Shown in pieces: positions 1-6,319 of a DNA stretch of 8,726 nucleotides. The notes under the pieces are model-generated. The model saw only the letters and a list, made by a program, of their open reading frames with translations, was not told the origin of the DNA and searched no databases. The translations under genes and the position numbers were made by a program. The stretch comes from DUZB01 sp964407525 (GTDB taxonomy: Bacteria; Desulfobacterota; DSM-4660; Desulfatiglandales; Desulfatiglandaceae). Positions within the stretch are counted from its first letter, which is position 1, and each line of letters opens with the position of its first letter. The DNA lies in assembly GCA_964407525.1 (NCBI GenBank), contig CAYOWC010000214.1, forward strand, positions 1 to 8,726, given 5' to 3'.

Positions 1-65
1 GCAACCCCTGAAGACATGACGAGACATAAGGCGACAACTACCATTAACCTGTAAAATCTTTTCAT
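1..65 (-). CDS. 5' end of an exported protein gene (signal peptide only)
   Basis: Only the first 21 codons and two bases are inside the window; the gene runs leftward off the edge. Reading the minus strand from the ATG at 65-63 gives MKRFYRLMVVVALCLVMSSGV followed by a partial Ala codon. This is a textbook Sec signal: basic start (K2, R3, R6), hydrophobic core (about residues 7-16), then a small-residue region. The start is supported by an AAAGGGGG Shine-Dalgarno-like stretch at 80-73, seven bases upstream of the ATG. The protein is therefore probably secreted, periplasmic or membrane-anchored. No lipobox cysteine is visible before the edge, although C14 lies in the core. The mature part is not in the window, so the family cannot be named. 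Confidence 0.7.
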   Translation of the reverse strand, partial: MKRFYRLMVVVALCLVMSSGV

Positions 66-90
66 TGCTAAACCCCCTTTTCCCCGAACC

Positions 91-310
91 AATTAAAGTT
101 AGTGCCCATCCATTAATGCAATTGTAAACACTGCGGGTTTCCAATTCAGAAATGACATTTTCGCAAAATCAAGTCGTAGATCCCGCGCTTTCTGCGGGGG
201 AAAACAAGGGTTTGCGCGGAGACGTACGATAGTACGTCGCACAAGGAAACCCGCAGTTTGACGCCGATATTGCGGAAAAGGGCCATTTATGGATGGAAAC
301 AAGTTAATAA
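91..310. repeat. Imperfect inverted-repeat element (MITE-like)
   Basis: The stretch is built as nested inverted repeats. The outer arms are 91-118 and 285-310: CCATCCATTAATG at 107-119 pairs with CATTTATGGATGG at 285-297 with one mismatch, and AATTAAAGTT at 91-100 is roughly mirrored by AAGTTAATAA at 301-310. Inner arms are perfect over 13 bases: ACTGCGGGTTTCC at 130-142 and GGAAACCCGCAGT at 245-257 (give or take one base). Near the centre, GACGTAC (221-227) and GTACGTC (232-238) form a tight hairpin with a four-base loop. A 74-codon open frame on the minus strand (323-99) crosses it, but it has no visible ribosome binding site or family resemblance and is treated as a by-product of the repeat. 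The layout suits a non-autonomous mobile or extragenic palindromic element. The remaining bases to 437 hold only an A-run and no recognisable gene. Confidence 0.55.
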
Positions 311-425
311 ACCCGTAAACCATATCACGTAATTGAATCTATCAGTTCACTCCTTAATCTTACTTTTCGGAAAGACTGTAGAAAAATACCCCTTGTGAGT
401 CAATAAAAAAAAAGACCACAACATC

Positions 426-818
426 CATGGAAGGGCCTCATTTGATCTCAAGGGTTTTCAGGTAGGCTTCGGTAATTTGGCGGGAGAGAGATTCCACATC
501 TCTCTGGGGTTTTCTGGGGAGCGCATTGCTGATTTTCAGAAATTGACCTACTGCGTCAATAACCGGCCGTACCGTCTTCCCGTACACACTTGAGGCCGGC
601 ACATTATTCTTGTTTGCTTCCAGGATGGGTTCCCCGGCAACAAGCCCGCTCTTCAGGGCGGACCCGATCCCTTCAAAGGTAATGGGGAAAACCATTCCTC
701 CCGCATCGCCCACCAATAACCCGTTGTCGCGGCAGGGAACAAACGAGCCATCCACAAGTGCCTCGTGTAGAAGGGCTATGGCGCAACCATCCTTCCATAG
801 GGGTTTCATGGAAGGGCC
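426..818. repeat. 12-bp direct repeat bracketing the oxidoreductase C-terminal remnant
   Basis: CATGGAAGGGCC occurs at 426-437, directly after the stop codon of the C-terminal fragment, and again at 807-818, across the first codon of that fragment. Both copies are followed by a CTC-like sequence (CTCA and CTCT, offset by one C). A 12-base match this close together is unlikely by chance. It could be a trace of the rearrangement that broke the gene, but this is not proven. Confidence 0.4.
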
Positions 819-919
819 CTCTTTTCAAGCAGCAGAGTCTGAGGCCCCCTTCGACACATTTCTTGGCCGTTAAAGCCCCCCCCCGGTCCCGCTCCCACTA
901 CAATTACGTCATATGTCAT
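438..919 (-). pseudogene. Internally deleted geranylgeranyl-reductase-type FAD oxidoreductase
   Basis: This is the relic of an FAD-dependent oxidoreductase of the geranylgeranyl reductase/FixC-like family, which normally has about 380-430 residues. From the ATG at 919-917, preceded by an AAAGGGGG ribosome site, it reads MTYDVIVVGAGPGG, the GxGxxG dinucleotide-binding start. A run of nine C (876-884, G on the coding strand) then shifts the frame. Read with eight G it would continue ALTAKKCVEGG. The original frame is regained a little later as QTLLLEKRALP, so a +1 and a -1 change appear to compensate. A TGA (808-806) then stops the frame. The C-terminal part follows in another frame from ATG 809 and carries GLLVGDAGGMVFPITFEGIG, the conserved second FAD motif. 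Roughly 200-250 central residues (substrate region) are missing. The fragment's ATG and the preceding TGA overlap as ATGA, but a functional split gene is unlikely because the catalytic middle is gone. Confidence 0.75.
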
Positions 920-1226
920 GAGGCTGTTTCCCCCTTTCGATGGATCTCAATTCGTTGGCATGTCATCCACCATGAAAAACCATTTTAACCGATAATGAGT
1001 CGTTTGATAAGTTTTGGTTTCCGGGAAAGAACGTTTATGTTTTCAATGTTTGAAATCTTCCAAATATCTAAAATATATGATAAAGATACAGGAGAGATTG
1101 GTCCTGTACCTTTTTGCAGAATGGCTTGATCTTAGCTCTTATCATTACAACTATCTATAGTTTATTGTGTTTTTGGCAAGCTCCGTGTTGAACCAGCAAC
1201 CTCCTTTTTCAAGGGAGGAATGTGAA
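920..1226. other. AT-rich non-coding spacer between divergent genes
   Basis: About 300 bases separate the minus-strand oxidoreductase relic from the plus-strand cyclotransferase gene. No coding signal is convincing here. It should hold the promoters of both. TTAGCT (1132-1137) with TATAGT (1156-1161), 18 bases apart, is the best plus-strand sigma-70 candidate I can see and is weak. On the minus strand a TTAAAAT-like element lies in the 980s. The hairpin at 1087-1108 is listed separately. Confidence 0.45.
1087..1108. promoter_or_regulatory. Inverted repeat, possible operator or weak hairpin
   Basis: TACAGGA (1087-1093) and TCCTGTA (1102-1108) are perfect seven-base arms around an eight-base loop, followed by CCTTTTTGC. 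It lies about 120 bases before the cyclotransferase start. It could be an operator or a weak terminator-like hairpin; no plus-strand gene precedes it, which makes the terminator reading less likely. Confidence 0.3.
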
Positions 1227-2138
1227 ATGAAAAAATTTGATTTGATTATGATGGGACATCCATTCAGAAAGACCTTTTTTAACGTCTGTGGGGCGTTCAT
1301 TTTTCTGCTGCCCATGATGCTCACCGGTTGCGACAATGACTCAAATGCCGTAGCCTCTTATGTCAGCCCGCGGGACGCGGCCGTACAGAAGGCCCTGGAA
1401 TGGGAAGATAATCGCTATGCGGATATCCTGAAACAAACAGAAATTCCGGTTTACGGATTCAGGGTCATCCGTGAACTGGACCATGATGAAACCGCTTTTA
1501 CCGAAGGGCTGGTGGTGGACCGGGGGCTCCTCTATGAAAGTGCCGGCCTGTGGGATCAGTCGAGATTGACGGGCACCCAGATTTTGACGGGACGGGTGGA
1601 GCAGCAGTATGATCTGGCACCGCTCTATTTTGCGGAAGGCATCACCCTTTTTCACGATGATATTTTTCAATGGACCTATCAGTCCTGTATGGGATTTGTA
1701 TATCAAAAAGATGATTTTCAAGTACAACGAACTTTCCAATTTGATCATCAAGGCTGGGGTTTGACGAACGATGGAGAACAGCTCATCATGAGCAACGGTT
1801 CCGCGGCCCTGATTTTTGTGGATCCGGAAACCTTTGTCGCCACCAGATATGTCATTGTGAGCGACCCGGTAGGTCCGGTGGGAAATCTCAATGAACTGGA
1901 GTACATTGAGGGCGAGGTGTATGCTAATATTTTCAAGACTGAGTTGATTGTAAGGATTTCGCCGGAAACGGGAGCCGTGACCGGATGGATCGATATGAGC
2001 GGGATCAACCCGGATCCTGAAATACTCAAAGATCCCTTTTTCTTAAATGGAATCGCCTACGATGAGGAAACCGGGCATCTCCTGGTGACCGGAAAATGCT
2101 GGCCGAAGATCTATGAGGTCGAGTTGGTCTCTAAATAA
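1227..2138 (+). CDS. Glutaminyl-peptide cyclotransferase, lipoprotein
   Basis: Predicted enzyme of the papaya/Xanthomonas-type glutamine cyclotransferase family, a five-bladed beta-propeller that converts N-terminal Gln of exported peptides to pyroglutamate with release of ammonia. The 303-residue protein matches the family along its length: HDETAFTEGL near residue 93, LLYESAG, YFAEGIT (conserved Glu137), then GWGLTNDG, NELEYIEGEVYAN, FFLNGIAYD and a C-terminal VTGKCWPKIYEVEL. The N-terminus has basic residues, a hydrophobic segment and the lipobox LTGC (residues about 32-35), so it is probably a lipid-anchored envelope protein; Asp follows the Cys, which in enterobacteria favours inner-membrane retention. 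The start at 1227 is chosen over an in-frame one 60 bases upstream because AAGGGAGGA (1211-1219) sits at correct spacing and the signal peptide begins properly. The gene ends TAA directly before a second AAGGAGG site, so it was co-transcribed with the aminotransferase relic behind it. Confidence 0.9.
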   Translation: MKKFDLIMMGHPFRKTFFNVCGAFIFLLPMMLTGCDNDSNAVASYVSPRDAAVQKALEWEDNRYADILKQTEIPVYGFRVIRELDHDETAFTEGLVVDRGLLYESAGLWDQSRLTGTQILTGRVEQQYDLAPLYFAEGITLFHDDIFQWTYQSCMGFVYQKDDFQVQRTFQFDHQGWGLTNDGEQLIMSNGSAALIFVDPETFVATRYVIVSDPVGPVGNLNELEYIEGEVYANIFKTELIVRISPETGAVTGWIDMSGINPDPEILKDPFFLNGIAYDEETGHLLVTGKCWPKIYEVELVSK

Positions 2139-2150
2139 GGAGGTGCTACG

Positions 2151-2411
2151 ATTAAAAAGAAACCGAACAAAGAGAACAGGGCTATCACGCGCCGTAATTT
2201 CCTTATGGTCGACGTTCGCATTGATGCGGATATCATTGTCGAAAGAATGGCGGAACAAAATGTTCTCGTCGCCGGAGGCAAGGATTGGGATATGCCCACT
2301 TATATCCGTATTTCCTATGGTACAGATATGGAAAATAAGATGGCTATTTGTTCTCTTCTGTACGCTGCCGGTGGGTCTCCGTTTCCTCGGGTGCGTGGTC
2401 AAAAATCCTGA
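2151..2411 (+). pseudogene. Internally deleted Tat-exported HisC-like aminotransferase
   Basis: An open frame of 86 codons joins the two ends of a histidinol-phosphate-aminotransferase-like (class I/II, PLP) protein that normally has about 360-400 residues. AAGGAGG at 2137-2143 is a perfect ribosome site, but seven bases on the frame begins with ATT (2151) where ATG is expected. It reads IKKKPNKENRAITRRNFL, with the twin-arginine TRRNFL motif of a Tat signal at residues 13-18. It then passes directly into MVDVRIDADIIVERMAEQNV and LVAGGKDWDMP, ending with YIRISYGTDMENKM; this is the C-terminal HisC region, including the substrate-binding Arg of the RIS.GT motif. The PLP lysine and the whole central domain are absent. 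Beyond about 2350 similarity fades (CSLLYAAGG onward), suggesting a further frameshift before the TGA at 2409. No functional product is expected. Its position right after the cyclotransferase suggests a former two-gene operon for envelope-located chemistry. Confidence 0.75.
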
Positions 2412-2558
2412 TGGCATTTCTTGTAAAGGAAATGGTTCGATAACACGGACGGGCATTGCGACGGGTCATGGGTGGACTTGGTTATGGACTATATCGATCT
2501 TAATTGAGATCATATTCCCCAAAAGAACATAATGCATTTAGAGAATCTCCAGAATAAA

Positions 2559-2587
2559 TTGACAAGAAGAACGAATTGTTAGATATC
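2559..2587 (+). promoter_or_regulatory. Candidate sigma-70 promoter of the defence operon
   Basis: TTGACA at 2559-2564 is a perfect -35 hexamer. With 17-base spacing the -10 position is GATATC (2582-2587), a poor match; the alternative TATCTG (2584-2589) needs 19 bases. A weak -10 would suit a regulated or activated promoter. Transcription would start near 2595, giving a leader of about 70 bases. Confidence 0.35.
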
Positions 2588-2594
2588 TGTTCAT

Positions 2595-2605
2595 ACATAA
2601 TATGT
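2595..2605. promoter_or_regulatory. Small palindrome at the predicted transcription start
   Basis: ACATA-A-TATGT is a perfect five-base dyad around one central base. It lies just downstream of the candidate -10 box, where a repressor could act. The short arms make chance occurrence quite possible. Confidence 0.25.
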
Positions 2606-2611
2606 GCAGAT

Positions 2612-2636
2612 AAAACCTGAATAAAGATGAGGTTTT
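2612..2636 (+). promoter_or_regulatory. Leader hairpin before the ATPase gene
   Basis: AAAACCT (2612-2618) pairs with AGGTTTT (2630-2636) around an 11-base loop, about 30 bases before the ATG. It may be a leader structure, operator or weak attenuator; the stem is AT-rich and not a strong terminator. Confidence 0.25.
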
Positions 2637-2666
2637 GTATCACCACTGGAATGGAGTTACAATCCT

Positions 2667-5600
2667 ATGAAAACAGTTAAGGATGCTTGTGAACTGCAGC
2701 CTAACGCGCTGTCCATTAAACTCAGCGATCAGATTGAACAGCTTGATGAATTGATAACCATTGAGGGAGACGGCAGAGCCTTTTTCGAGAAAACCTACAT
2801 CACGCAGGGTATGCAGGACCTCATTAGTGAAGGGCTTACTCGTCTGGCGGGTGAATCCTCCCAGGCTATTTTTCATCTGAAACAGGCCATGGGTGGTGGT
2901 AAAACCCATCTTCTGGTGGGTTTCGGTCTGCTTGCCAGGCATACGGAACTTCGGAAGACGTACTGTTGCGGAATACCCCACGCGGAGGCCTTCGGTAATG
3001 CCGACATCGCCGCCTTCAACGGGCGAAACAGTCCCGATCATTTTTTCTGGGGCGAGATTGCGCACCAGCTTGGCAAAGGAGATCAGTTCAGGCCCTTTTG
3101 GACCGGCGGTCCCAAGGCGCCGGATGAAAAAGACTGGCTTACACTTTTTGAGGATAGCCGGCCTGTCCTCATCCTGCTTGACGAAATGCCTCCCTATTTC
3201 CATTATCTTGACACCCAGAAGGTAGGGAATGGCACGGTAGCCGACATTGCGACCCGCGCCTTTGCCAACCTGCTGACAGCCGCAGGCAAAAAGAAAAATG
3301 TCTGCGTGGTGGTTTCCGATCTTTCGGCAGCCTATGATACCGGGGCGAAACTCATTCACCGCGCCCTTGAAGACGCACGAGCCGAGCTGGGTCGTCAGGA
3401 GCGCAGTATCACGCCGGTAGACCTGGCTGCCAATGAGATATACGATATCCTGCGCAAACGTCTATTCAAGTCGCTTCCCCATAAAGCGGAAATCGAGGAC
3501 GTTGCGGCGGTATTCGGCCGAAAGCTGGAAGAAGCCGCCAAATCAAAGACGGTTGCTCGTGGCGCGGAGGCCGTTGCCGATGAAATTGAAGCGACTTACC
3601 CCTTTCATCCGCGACTCAAGAATGTCATTGCGCTTTTTAAGGAGAATGAACAGTTCAAGCAGACCCGGGGTCTCATTGAACTGGTGTCACGACTTCTCAA
3701 ATCCGTCTGGGAGCGACAGGCCAATGACGTTTTCCTGGTCGGTCCGCAACATTTTGATCTGTCGATCACAGAGGTCCGCGACAAATTGACCGAGATTTCC
3801 GGCATGCGGGATGTGATTGCCAAGGATCTATGGGATGGGCAACAATCGGCCCACGCCCAGATCGTTGATCTTTCCACCGGAAAGGAAGCCGCCACCCAGA
3901 TCGGAGCGCTGCTACTCTCCGCCAGCCTTTCAACGGCTGTTAATGCTGTCAAAGGGCTTACCCGGGAAGAGATGGTCGAATGTCTGGTGTCACCCCTCCG
4001 GGAGCCGTCGGATTTCTTAGGCGCCTTCGATGAACTTGAAAAGATCGCCTGGTATGTCCACCATACCCCCGAAGGGCGATATTATTTCGACCGTCAGGAA
4101 AACCTGACCAAACTTCTGCAAAGCCTGGCCCATGACGCCCCGCAGAACCAGGTTGATGATTTGATCCGTCACCGTCTCGGAGACATGTTCAAGGCTGGCC
4201 GTAAAACCTGTTATGAAGATGTTTTGCCGCTCCCCAGGCTGGAGGAGGTGGCTGATCGGGTGCGCCGCGGGCGTGTGCTGCTGGTGGTTAGTCCTGATTC
4301 CAAAATTCCCCCCGAAGAGGTCCAAAAATTCTTTGATGGTTTAAGTCAAAAGAACAACCTTTGTGTTCTCACCGGCGACAAGACGGCCATGGGCAGCGTT
4401 GAAAAAGCCGCAAGACAGTTTTTTGCCGCCAATAAAGCAGACGGCCGTATCCCCATGGGGCATTCACAGCGGGAGGACCTGGAGCGCAAGCAGCAGGGGT
4501 ATGAGCAGGATTTTAACTCCACCATCCTCAATCTTTTCGACAAGGTACTTTTCCCCATTCAGCGTGCCGGAAAACCGTCGAAGCTTGCCTCAAAACCCCT
4601 GGACATGACCCGCGATGCCACCAAGCCCTTTAACGGTGAGGAACAGATTGAAAAAACCCTGACCGCCAACCCGTTGAAGCTGTATCTTGATGTGGAAAAG
4701 GAGTTCGATGCCATCCGCGACAAGGCTCAGGACTTGCTCTGGCCGGAAAATATGGATGAAGCACGCTGGTCCGATGTGGCAGACCGCTATGCGGAGCAGG
4801 CCGGTATGTTGTGGCTTCCACCGAAAGGACTGGACACCCTTAAATCCATTGCCTGCAACCGTGGGTTGTGGGAAGACTTGGGCAATGGCTATGTTACCAA
4901 AAAGCCGAAAAAGAAACGGACTTCCGTTCAAATCATTACCGAATCCGGACCCGATGATGCGGGCAAGGTTCGGTTGAGTATCAACCCGCAACACGCAGGC
5001 CCCGCCCCCCGCATCTATCTGGCTGAAGACGGGCCGGTGAGTGATACGAGTACTCAGCTCAAAGACCAGGAGTATACCACGGCAGCCTTGCGGGTCAATT
5101 TTCTGGTGTGCGATCCATCCGGCCAGTATGAAACAGGCGATCCTGTCACCTGGACCAACAAACTCTTTCTCAGGAACAAATTATCGGAAAACAACGGCAT
5201 CCGCACTGTTGAGCTCTTTGTGGCACCAAGGGGTGAGATTCGCTATTCCCTTGATGGCAGCGAACCGCGCGACGGTACGAAATATACCGGTTCCATTGCC
5301 ATCGGAGATGACGAAGTCCTTTTGCGCGCCTTTGCAGAGGCGGAAAATATCGAGGCTAAGGCGGAATTCCGTTTCCAGGCCAAGGGCAAGAAGGGAGTTC
5401 AGGTTGATGAATTAAAACCGGGGCGCCTTGTGTCTCGTACAGGCCGCAAACTTGATTCACGGATCAAGACCTTTGAGGGATTAAAGCAGGCCGGCGAGAA
5501 ATCCGTTACTTTCGAGGGAATCGTGTTGACCGTGGGGCAGGGCAACCGGATGATTGCCGTCAATGTTGGGGAGATCCAGGTCGATGGTGCATTTATTGAA

Positions 5601-5750
5601 ACACTCCTCACCAAGGTGCTTGAGAAGTTCACCCCCGATACACCCGTTACCATGACCTTCCGGAAAGCTCATTTTGCCTCGGGCCATGACCTCAAGGATT
5701 TTGCCGGCAAGCTCGGCATTGCGCTTCGGTCTGAGGATGTGGAGCAGTGA
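2667..5750 (+). CDS. DUF499 AAA-type ATPase, anti-phage-associated
   Basis: Large predicted P-loop ATPase of the DUF499 (COG1483-like) family, 1027 residues. The start fits the family's N-terminus (MKTVKDAC...), with GGAG at 2653-2656 ten bases before the ATG. QAMGGGKTH at residues 73-81 is the Walker A motif (Lys79, Thr80), in the compact form typical of DUF499. PVLILLDEM ends in the Walker B acids Asp172-Glu173. VCVVVSDLSAAYD (about residues 212-224) resembles a sensor strand. The middle is helical and charged, with no nuclease motif that I recognise. Near residues 853-905, GEIRYSLDGSEPRDGTKYTG resembles the chitobiase/beta-hexosaminidase C-terminal Ig-like domain, an unusual attachment for a cytoplasmic ATPase. 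There is no signal peptide or membrane segment. The gene overlaps the next by GTGA. Family members are found beside DUF1156 methylases and helicases in defence islands; ATP-driven DNA or complex remodelling is inferred, and the exact biochemical role is unknown. Confidence 0.88.
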   Translation: MKTVKDACELQPNALSIKLSDQIEQLDELITIEGDGRAFFEKTYITQGMQDLISEGLTRLAGESSQAIFHLKQAMGGGKTHLLVGFGLLARHTELRKTYCCGIPHAEAFGNADIAAFNGRNSPDHFFWGEIAHQLGKGDQFRPFWTGGPKAPDEKDWLTLFEDSRPVLILLDEMPPYFHYLDTQKVGNGTVADIATRAFANLLTAAGKKKNVCVVVSDLSAAYDTGAKLIHRALEDARAELGRQERSITPVDLAANEIYDILRKRLFKSLPHKAEIEDVAAVFGRKLEEAAKSKTVARGAEAVADEIEATYPFHPRLKNVIALFKENEQFKQTRGLIELVSRLLKSVWERQANDVFLVGPQHFDLSITEVRDKLTEISGMRDVIAKDLWDGQQSAHAQIVDLSTGKEAATQIGALLLSASLSTAVNAVKGLTREEMVECLVSPLREPSDFLGAFDELEKIAWYVHHTPEGRYYFDRQENLTKLLQSLAHDAPQNQVDDLIRHRLGDMFKAGRKTCYEDVLPLPRLEEVADRVRRGRVLLVVSPDSKIPPEEVQKFFDGLSQKNNLCVLTGDKTAMGSVEKAARQFFAANKADGRIPMGHSQREDLERKQQGYEQDFNSTILNLFDKVLFPIQRAGKPSKLASKPLDMTRDATKPFNGEEQIEKTLTANPLKLYLDVEKEFDAIRDKAQDLLWPENMDEARWSDVADRYAEQAGMLWLPPKGLDTLKSIACNRGLWEDLGNGYVTKKPKKKRTSVQIITESGPDDAGKVRLSINPQHAGPAPRIYLAEDGPVSDTSTQLKDQEYTTAALRVNFLVCDPSGQYETGDPVTWTNKLFLRNKLSENNGIRTVELFVAPRGEIRYSLDGSEPRDGTKYTGSIAIGDDEVLLRAFAEAENIEAKAEFRFQAKGKKGVQVDELKPGRLVSRTGRKLDSRIKTFEGLKQAGEKSVTFEGIVLTVGQGNRMIAVNVGEIQVDGAFIETLLTKVLEKFTPDTPVTMTFRKAHFASGHDLKDFAGKLGIALRSEDVEQ

Positions 5751-6319
5751 TTGAAAAACTCCAAACCATCGATTTTGGGGCACCGGATCGATTTGGCGCT
5801 CACCTGTTCCGGGTCATGATTCCGTTGGCCAGGAAAGATCCGGTGGTGATTGTGGAAGACTACGGGTACCGGGGAGATGAAGGCGGTGTTCCCAGGGAGG
5901 AAGAACGGGTCGTGCTCCATCGCCCTGTGTGGTCCGCCATCGCTGACGCCGCCCGCCGCGAGTTCAACGACCGGCTTAAGGCGGCCAAGGTGCGGGTGGG
6001 CCGCTGGCACACGGGCGTGAACCTGGTGGATAGATTGCTGGGAAAGGAATTGTGTGTGCTGGCCTGGGCCGCTGAAATCGCAAATGCTGAACAATTTCCA
6101 GTTATCTGCAGTAAATGGGAAGCCCTGCGCCCGGAAGAACGCTGGTGGCTCTTTGCCATGACCGTGGCTGAAGCCGGCCTGCCGGAAGACACTCAGCGTG
6201 GTTGGCGGCGTGCCTTGTTTCACGCCCTTTCCGACGGTGAAAAACCGACAGCTAAAAGAAAGCGTCGTCCCCGGCAGGAAAATCTGTTTGAGTCCCCGCT
6301 GTTCAAGGAATTGAAATGA
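5747..6319 (+). CDS. DUF3780 protein, anti-phage-associated
   Basis: A 190-residue cytoplasmic protein that I assign to DUF3780 from its composition and its place between a DUF499 ATPase and a DUF1156 methylase. It starts with GTG at 5747, overlapping the ATPase stop as GTGA; GAGG at 5733-5736 serves as ribosome site. The body (about residues 1-160) is mixed alpha/beta with several conserved-looking Trp and Arg residues (RPVWSAIADAARREF, RVGRWHTGVNLVDRLLGKEL, LRPEERWWLFAMTVAEAG). No catalytic motif is evident. The tail has a strongly basic patch KRKRRPR (170-176), followed by QENLF (177-181), then SPLFKELK to the end, suggesting contact with nucleic acid or a partner protein. Function of the family is not established; an adaptor or scaffold between the ATPase and methylase is my inference from size, tail and translational coupling. 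It ends in an ATGA overlap with the methylase gene. Confidence 0.8.
   Translation: MIEKLQTIDFGAPDRFGAHLFRVMIPLARKDPVVIVEDYGYRGDEGGVPREEERVVLHRPVWSAIADAARREFNDRLKAAKVRVGRWHTGVNLVDRLLGKELCVLAWAAEIANAEQFPVICSKWEALRPEERWWLFAMTVAEAGLPEDTQRGWRRALFHALSDGEKPTAKRKRRPRQENLFESPLFKELK

Larger units (their letters stand above)
2412..2666 (+). other. Upstream region of the DUF499-DUF3780-DUF1156 operon
   Basis: The 255 bases between the aminotransferase relic and the ATPase gene are AT-rich in their right half and contain no credible gene. A frame through 2412-2532 stays open only by chance. Regulatory candidates in it are listed separately (promoter at 2559, palindrome at 2595, hairpin at 2612). No strong rho-independent terminator is seen, so read-through from the cyclotransferase transcript is possible. 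Confidence 0.5.

Noticed and set aside
99..323. A 74-codon minus-strand frame that starts in the inverted-repeat element
   Set aside because: It is framed by the repeat arms, has no clear ribosome site and no recognisable domain; better explained as part of the repeat.
1087..1120. Hairpin followed by a T-run as a rho-independent terminator
   Set aside because: No plus-strand gene ends upstream and the stem is short; kept only as a low-confidence inverted repeat.
2113..2532. A 139-codon plus-strand frame over the aminotransferase relic
   Set aside because: Its translation resembles no family, while the alternative frame gives clear HisC-like and Tat motifs.
2651..2680. A nine-codon frame (MELQSYENS) overlapping the ATPase start, possible leader peptide
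   Set aside because: Too short to support, and its ATGGAG is better read as the ribosome site of the ATPase gene.
2640..3359. A 239-codon minus-strand frame opposite the ATPase gene
   Set aside because: It is antisense to the Walker A/B region of a clear coding sequence; no motif or ribosome site.
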